In this document: positions 60,138 through 64,000 of the stretch, piece by piece | How positions within the stretch are numbered: the stretch's first letter is position 1 | Layout: every line of letters starts with the position of its first letter | NCBI GenBank assembly: GCA_964250805.1 | Contig: CAXUHG010000012.1 | Coordinates: 1 to 64,000, forward strand | DNA from: JBBQVS01 sp964250805 | Lineage (GTDB): Bacteria; Chloroflexota; Ktedonobacteria; Ktedonobacterales; Ktedonobacteraceae | Direction of reading: 5' to 3' | Length of the DNA: 64,000 bases | The notes under the pieces: model-generated | Databases searched by the model: none | Told to the model about the DNA's origin: nothing | Seen by the model: only the letters and a program-made list of their open reading frames with translations | Program-made: the position numbers and the translations under genes

Positions 60138-61139
60138 CTAATACCCGCGCTTCTTATCAACGACGTTGTACATCGTTTTCCCCGCAAGGTAGAGTTGCAG
60201 GTTCGCCATAAAAATGTCGGTTGCTCGCTCGTTGTAGTGTGGAGTCGGGCCAGAATTATGTGGACTCATCAATGCGTTGGGCAAGTTCCATAGTGGTGAA
60301 GTTGATGGTAACGGCTCCTGTGAGAACACATCCAGTGCGGCACCTGCGATGTGTTTCTGCTCAAGTGCAGCAATAAGGGCATTTTCGTCACAAATTTCGC
60401 CGCGAGCGATATTGACAAAGAACGCACTATCCTTCATCACCTGAAACGCCTCGGCGTTGAACATTTCGTGCGTCTCCTTCGTCAACGGTACGGCTACGAC
60501 AACGATATCACACTCTTGAAGCATATCGTGCAACTGGTCAAATGTGTAGTAGCGTTTTGGCAGAGTGCCATCGGGATCGCCCACGTCTGGAAACTGAAAG
60601 CCTGTGTCTTTGTGATTTGTACTGCGTTGCATTGCCAACACGTCCATACCATAGGCACGGGAGAGACGCGCCACCTGTCGCCCAATGCTGCCATAGCCGA
60701 CAATGCCTATCGTCTTGCCGTGAAGCTCGTCGGCATATAAGGCTGAGCGTTCGTCATTGCCTCCCCAGTTCTTGCCCTGCTTCCATGCCAACAACTGGGG
60801 AATCTTGCGATACCATGCCTGTACCATTCCCAGCACATATTCGGCGATATTGATGGCGTGCAAACCACTTGTGGTTGTCACGAGAATATCGCTATCGCGC
60901 AAAGGCGAGGAGAAGAGCCTGTCCGCACCCGCCGAATAGAGCTGTATCCAGCGCAAATGGGGCACCTGTTCAGGTTTGGGCAGTTTCCACGGCACGGTGA
61001 ACGCTATCTCTGCCTCACGCCATTCTTCATCCGCGACAGGCGAAGATGCCTGCTTAACAGTAATATCAGGTGAAATATGCTGAAATCGCTCTATCTGCTC
61101 TTGCCCAATCGGAGCAACAATTAGCACGTTACGCACCAT
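60138..61139 (-). CDS. D-2-hydroxyacid dehydrogenase
   Basis: 333-residue NAD-dependent dehydrogenase. The nucleotide fold reads GIVGYGSIGRQVARLS; the catalytic Arg is in VNIARGEICDENALI, Glu in DVFSQEPLPS and His in NALMSPHNSGPTP. Resembles enzymes acting on glyoxylate, hydroxypyruvate or phosphoglycerate-like substrates; specificity not evident. Encoded 107 bases downstream of the quinone oxidoreductase, separated by a palindrome. Confidence 0.94.
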   Translation of the reverse strand: MVRNVLIVAPIGQEQIERFQHISPDITVKQASSPVADEEWREAEIAFTVPWKLPKPEQVPHLRWIQLYSAGADRLFSSPLRDSDILVTTTSGLHAINIAEYVLGMVQAWYRKIPQLLAWKQGKNWGGNDERSALYADELHGKTIGIVGYGSIGRQVARLSRAYGMDVLAMQRSTNHKDTGFQFPDVGDPDGTLPKRYYTFDQLHDMLQECDIVVVAVPLTKETHEMFNAEAFQVMKDSAFFVNIARGEICDENALIAALEQKHIAGAALDVFSQEPLPSTSPLWNLPNALMSPHNSGPTPHYNERATDIFMANLQLYLAGKTMYNVVDKKRGY

Positions 61140-61185
61140 AATGAATAGATACCTCCTACTCTTTTCTCTTCATACAGAGTACAAC

Positions 61186-61245
61186 ACAATTTCCACAAAC
61201 AAAAAAATGCGGTTGCAACCGCATTTTTTTGTTTGTGGAAATTGT
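61186..61245. terminator. 60-base perfect zero-spacer palindrome
   Basis: Exact 30-base arms (61186-61215, 61216-61245), centre GGTTGCAACC, with A and T runs in the stem. It begins next to the stop of the quinone-oxidoreductase gene and lies upstream of the hydroxyacid-dehydrogenase gene. Probable terminator. Confidence 0.92.
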
Positions 61246-61246
61246 C

Positions 61247-62230
61247 CTAATTCTCTTCGGTCAACAGAACCACCTTCCCTTTGACCTGCCGTTGCATCAT
61301 AGCGTTGAGAGCAGCAGCGGCGTCCTTCAACTGGTAGGTTGCGGAGACGAGGGGGCGTATCTTGCCCGACTGAAACCATGTAAGCAGCTCTTGCAGGTTC
61401 TGCTGATTGCGCTGAGGTGTACGTGACGCGAAACTCCCCCAGAACACGCCGACGATGGAGCAACCTTTGAGCAGGGTTAGGTTGAGCGGAATACGCGGTA
61501 TGTCGCCAGCCGCGAAGCCAATCACGAGATAGCGGCCTTCCCATGCGGTATTGCGTAGAGCGACCTCAGAATATTCGCCACCAACAGGGTCGAACACGAC
61601 ATCGACGCCGTTGCCCTGTGTCAGTGCCTTCAAACGATCTTTGAGATTTTCGCTAGTATAGTTGATTGTCTCGTCGGCTCCATGCTCTCGACATACCGCC
61701 AACTTTTCGTCGCTTGACGCTGCCGCAATCACACGCGCACCCATGACCTTTGCGATCTCGACTGCCGCGAGTCCCACGCCACCTGCCGCACCAAGTACTA
61801 GCAGCGTCTCGCCCGCCTGTAAGTGTGCGCGGTCTTTGAGGGCATGATACGAGGTGCCATAGGTCATGACAAAGGCCGACGCCGTGATAAAATCCATGCC
61901 CTCGGGTATCGGGATGAGTTGAGCGGCATCGGTAGCAACCTCTTCCGCAAAACCTCCCGATCCTGTAAACGCAATCACACGATTACCCACACTCACATTC
62001 GAGACGCCCTCGCCAACCGACTTCACAACGCCCGCGACCTCACCCCCTGGTGAGAAAGGCATTTCTGGCTTGAACTGATACTTGCCCTGGATAATCAGCG
62101 TATCGGGAAAATTGACGCCACACGCCTTTACCGCCAGCACCACCTGTCCCTTGCTCGGAGTGAGTGGCGCAACATCCTCAAGCACAAGCTGCTCTGGTGG
62201 CCCGTAGGCTTTGCACAATACCGCTTTCAT
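61247..62230 (-). CDS. Quinone oxidoreductase-like MDR dehydrogenase
   Basis: 327-residue zinc-free medium-chain dehydrogenase of the NADPH:quinone oxidoreductase type. Nucleotide fold LVLGAAGGVGLAAVEIAK; substrate-domain start MKAVLCKAYGPPEQLVLEDV; conserved ACGVNFPDTLIIQGKY and FSPGGEVAGVV. It has no structural zinc Cys cluster. ATG 62230 has GGAGGGCA upstream. It is followed by a palindrome and precedes no obvious partner. Confidence 0.94.
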   Translation of the reverse strand: MKAVLCKAYGPPEQLVLEDVAPLTPSKGQVVLAVKACGVNFPDTLIIQGKYQFKPEMPFSPGGEVAGVVKSVGEGVSNVSVGNRVIAFTGSGGFAEEVATDAAQLIPIPEGMDFITASAFVMTYGTSYHALKDRAHLQAGETLLVLGAAGGVGLAAVEIAKVMGARVIAAASSDEKLAVCREHGADETINYTSENLKDRLKALTQGNGVDVVFDPVGGEYSEVALRNTAWEGRYLVIGFAAGDIPRIPLNLTLLKGCSIVGVFWGSFASRTPQRNQQNLQELLTWFQSGKIRPLVSATYQLKDAAAALNAMMQRQVKGKVVLLTEEN

Positions 62231-62250
62231 AATGCCCTCCTGTTGTAGTG

Positions 62251-62730
62251 TTACTGCTTCTCACGCGAGCGAAACGCCGAAATGCCGTCACAATGATTCT
62301 TTGTGTGCATCGTGAAGTTATTTATCAAATCGTGCAAACTACGTTCCTTGCCATACATTGGCAACGTCCCCTTCTCGTCGATAGTTTCCGCGGGAATACG
62401 CGCCAATAGTGCCGTAGCATCCGCCTGCACCTCTTCGTACTCATCGAGAACTTGTTGCGCCGTATGATTGCTACGCGCTCCAACCTGAATATTGTTGAAG
62501 TCGGCATGCTGCTGAGTATACACTGTCAAATAGGGTGTCTCGGACGACTCTCCCAGAACCATCTGAAACACCTCCACAAACAAATGCTCATATGAGGCTA
62601 GATGTCCAATAATATCCTTCACCGACCAGCCATTGGGCGTCGTAGGAATGTCCCACTCTAACTCCGGCAAATCATCAACGGTTTGTATCACCAGCAAATG
62701 AGCGTTCTCAACTTGTTCGACTGCATCCAT
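62251..62730 (-). CDS. DinB/maleylpyruvate-isomerase-like four-helix protein
   Basis: 159 residues, helical, DinB-superfamily layout: WDIPTTPNGWSVKDIIGHLASYEHLFVEVFQ holds the first candidate metal His (H in DIIGHLASYEH), and FTMHTKNHCDG the others. Such proteins are thiol-dependent S-transferases or bacillithiol/mycothiol-related, but many have unknown roles. ATG 62730 has AAGGGAG upstream. It lies 20 bases upstream of the quinone-oxidoreductase gene and probably shares its transcript. Confidence 0.85.
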   Translation of the reverse strand: MDAVEQVENAHLLVIQTVDDLPELEWDIPTTPNGWSVKDIIGHLASYEHLFVEVFQMVLGESSETPYLTVYTQQHADFNNIQVGARSNHTAQQVLDEYEEVQADATALLARIPAETIDEKGTLPMYGKERSLHDLINNFTMHTKNHCDGISAFRSREKQ

Positions 62731-63005
62731 ATGAATTGTTCTCCCTTCTTTCTACGTAGACATGCTATGTAAACGTCGTTGGTTCATAGGCTTCTTGAGA
62801 ATAAGCTGCTACGAATGACAGTATAGCACTTGGAGGAGAAGGGGACGAATACTTGGGTGCCTCACTACATCATCTCGCCAGTTCCATCCCGACGAAATTC
62901 TATGGACAGAAGAGAATCATACCATTAGAGACCAGCATTCCAACGATGAGTCCCATGCAAAATGTCCTTGACCTGTTCAACCGTTCTACCCATCAATGAA
63001 GCCTT

Positions 63006-63845
63006 TTACACTTTTAAAGCCATCAATTGCGTATCCAGTAGACGAATGTAGTCTCTCCCATACCGACCATTTTCTAACTCGTCAAACAGATAAGCTGGAA
63101 GGTCCTGTGCTATCTCAGTACTACAAGAACCTGCTGCCAGGGCAATAGCCGCAACCGTATCCACATCACCTGTAAACTGAATGCACGTCTTCAACACATC
63201 GCTTAGAGTTCCGCATCTCGTAAGAGCAGTCACCGCAGCCTGTACGCTCATCCATCCCTGGGACTTTACTTCGCCCGTCCAGGGACTTGCCCAGCGACCA
63301 TGTACATGTTCTTCCAAGAAGAGACCAAGTTCAGATTTGGGGCCAAGGTGGTAGAGAAAATAGTGCGTCATGAGCGCGGCTGCGACTGCTGCATAAATGC
63401 CTTTGGGCGTGTTATGTGTCAAAGTTGCTTGGATGGTACAACGCTCGATCACGAGAGGAATGGTGGGATAAATACCTATTGGCGCAGCACGCATAGCAGC
63501 ACCACTCTTCTCGCTACTTGGGTTAATGTCTCTGAGAAACTGCTCACCGTCACGCACATGCTCTAAAAAGTGGTAGAAACCAGTGGCGTATCCTTTCCTG
63601 GGATCGCGCTGAAAGACTTCGACAAATTTGTCTGCCAGCTCTACTGGTTTCCAAGGTTCACCCGAAACAATGGCTTCAGCAATGGCTAGGCTCATTTGGG
63701 TATCATCGGTATAGCAACCAGGCTGGATGTGATGCCTGGGATGTTTCACATAACGGGAAAGGTTGTTTTGCTGACGAATCATCGCTGAATCTGCATATTC
63801 AAAACCTGCTCCATATGCATCGCCAATAGCCAGTTCAAGTAACAT
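63006..63845 (-). CDS. ADP-ribosylglycohydrolase family protein
   Basis: 279-residue DraG/ARH-type hydrolase that removes ADP-ribose from proteins or nucleic acids. The dimetal site is visible: ELAIGDAYGAGFEYAD, YTDDTQMSLAIAEA and FTGDVDTVAAIALA. Length is usual. No ADP-ribosyltransferase or DarT toxin lies in view to name a partner. ATG 63845 has AAAAGGAGA upstream. The 275-base gap downstream to 62730 shows no gene; the upstream 155 bases run to the end of the window. Confidence 0.94.
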   Translation of the reverse strand: MLLELAIGDAYGAGFEYADSAMIRQQNNLSRYVKHPRHHIQPGCYTDDTQMSLAIAEAIVSGEPWKPVELADKFVEVFQRDPRKGYATGFYHFLEHVRDGEQFLRDINPSSEKSGAAMRAAPIGIYPTIPLVIERCTIQATLTHNTPKGIYAAVAAALMTHYFLYHLGPKSELGLFLEEHVHGRWASPWTGEVKSQGWMSVQAAVTALTRCGTLSDVLKTCIQFTGDVDTVAAIALAAGSCSTEIAQDLPAYLFDELENGRYGRDYIRLLDTQLMALKV

Positions 63846-64000
63846 GTGACGTTTTCTCCTTTTAGAAGAATAGTGAAGTACTCCGTTATTCTCCTGAGAG
63901 ATTGACTAGTGGGACTGCTTCTTTTTTCATCGAAGTAATTTCTCTTAGTGTTAAATATACACTATTTCTGGGAGAAAAACTACCTTGGAGCAACCGATTA

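Overview
The window is a 64 kb draft-assembly segment (five 10-N gaps) of mid-GC bacterial chromosome. It encodes about 55 protein genes; I saw no rRNA, tRNA, CRISPR array, transposase or prophage gene. The gene content (NrdR without a partner in view, a bacterial XPB-type helicase, oligopeptide-transport lipoproteins with Gram-positive-like lipoboxes, many response-regulator receivers, a MetRS with a KxSSS-type loop, phosphoketolase plus acetate kinase, a FIST sensor) fits a Chloroflexota genome, possibly class Ktedonobacteria. That placement is inference from gene style and was not tested by a search.

Layout. 1-6 kb: nrdR, a lone cyclic-nucleotide-binding protein, then a three-gene operon of a TPR protein and two unrecognised proteins. 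6-16.4 kb: three tandem paralogous peptide-binding lipoproteins followed by a DppBCDF-type permease/ATPase operon with its own consensus promoter. 16.5-21 kb: two receiver proteins, a ThiF/MoeB-type adenylyltransferase and metG. 21-25 kb: a solitary 1184-residue restriction-methylation fusion whose 3' end runs into suspect GC-rich sequence. 25-31 kb, minus strand: GNAT, ROK kinase, tsaD-rimI-tsaB-tsaE, a zinc-ribbon protein and yraN. 31-35 kb: hydrolase, YebC regulator, ruvC, an AT-rich coiled-coil insertion, ruvA. 35-42.5 kb: small unknowns, a GGDEF response regulator, an active-site-less hydrolase, the XPB helicase, a cysteine-less thioredoxin and a phosphomannose isomerase. 42.5-50.7 kb: membrane proteins, a cation/Ca exchanger, VOC and DinB proteins, a beta-hydroxyacid dehydrogenase, hydrolases and an unrecognised 559-residue putative nuclease. 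51-64 kb: xfp-ackA (acetyl-phosphate to acetate and ATP), an MbtG-like N-hydroxylase, nitroreductase, a PAS histidine kinase divergent from a FIST protein, two oxidoreductases, a DinB protein and an ADP-ribosylglycohydrolase.

The most unusual feature is in the intergenic DNA. Nearly every other gap between genes holds a long, perfect or nearly perfect palindrome (arms of 20-36 bp, several with no spacer). About eleven share a common arm, GTAGGGACC(G/A)(A/G)ATnTATC(A/G)CGTCC or close variants. A smaller group has GGGCACCCGCAAGGGG-like arms. Many start inside or within a few bases of a stop codon and some supply the last codons of the gene. At least four of the five assembly gaps fall inside such palindromes. 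These look like a dispersed family of intergenic palindromic elements that double as transcription terminators; no mobilising enzyme is in the window.
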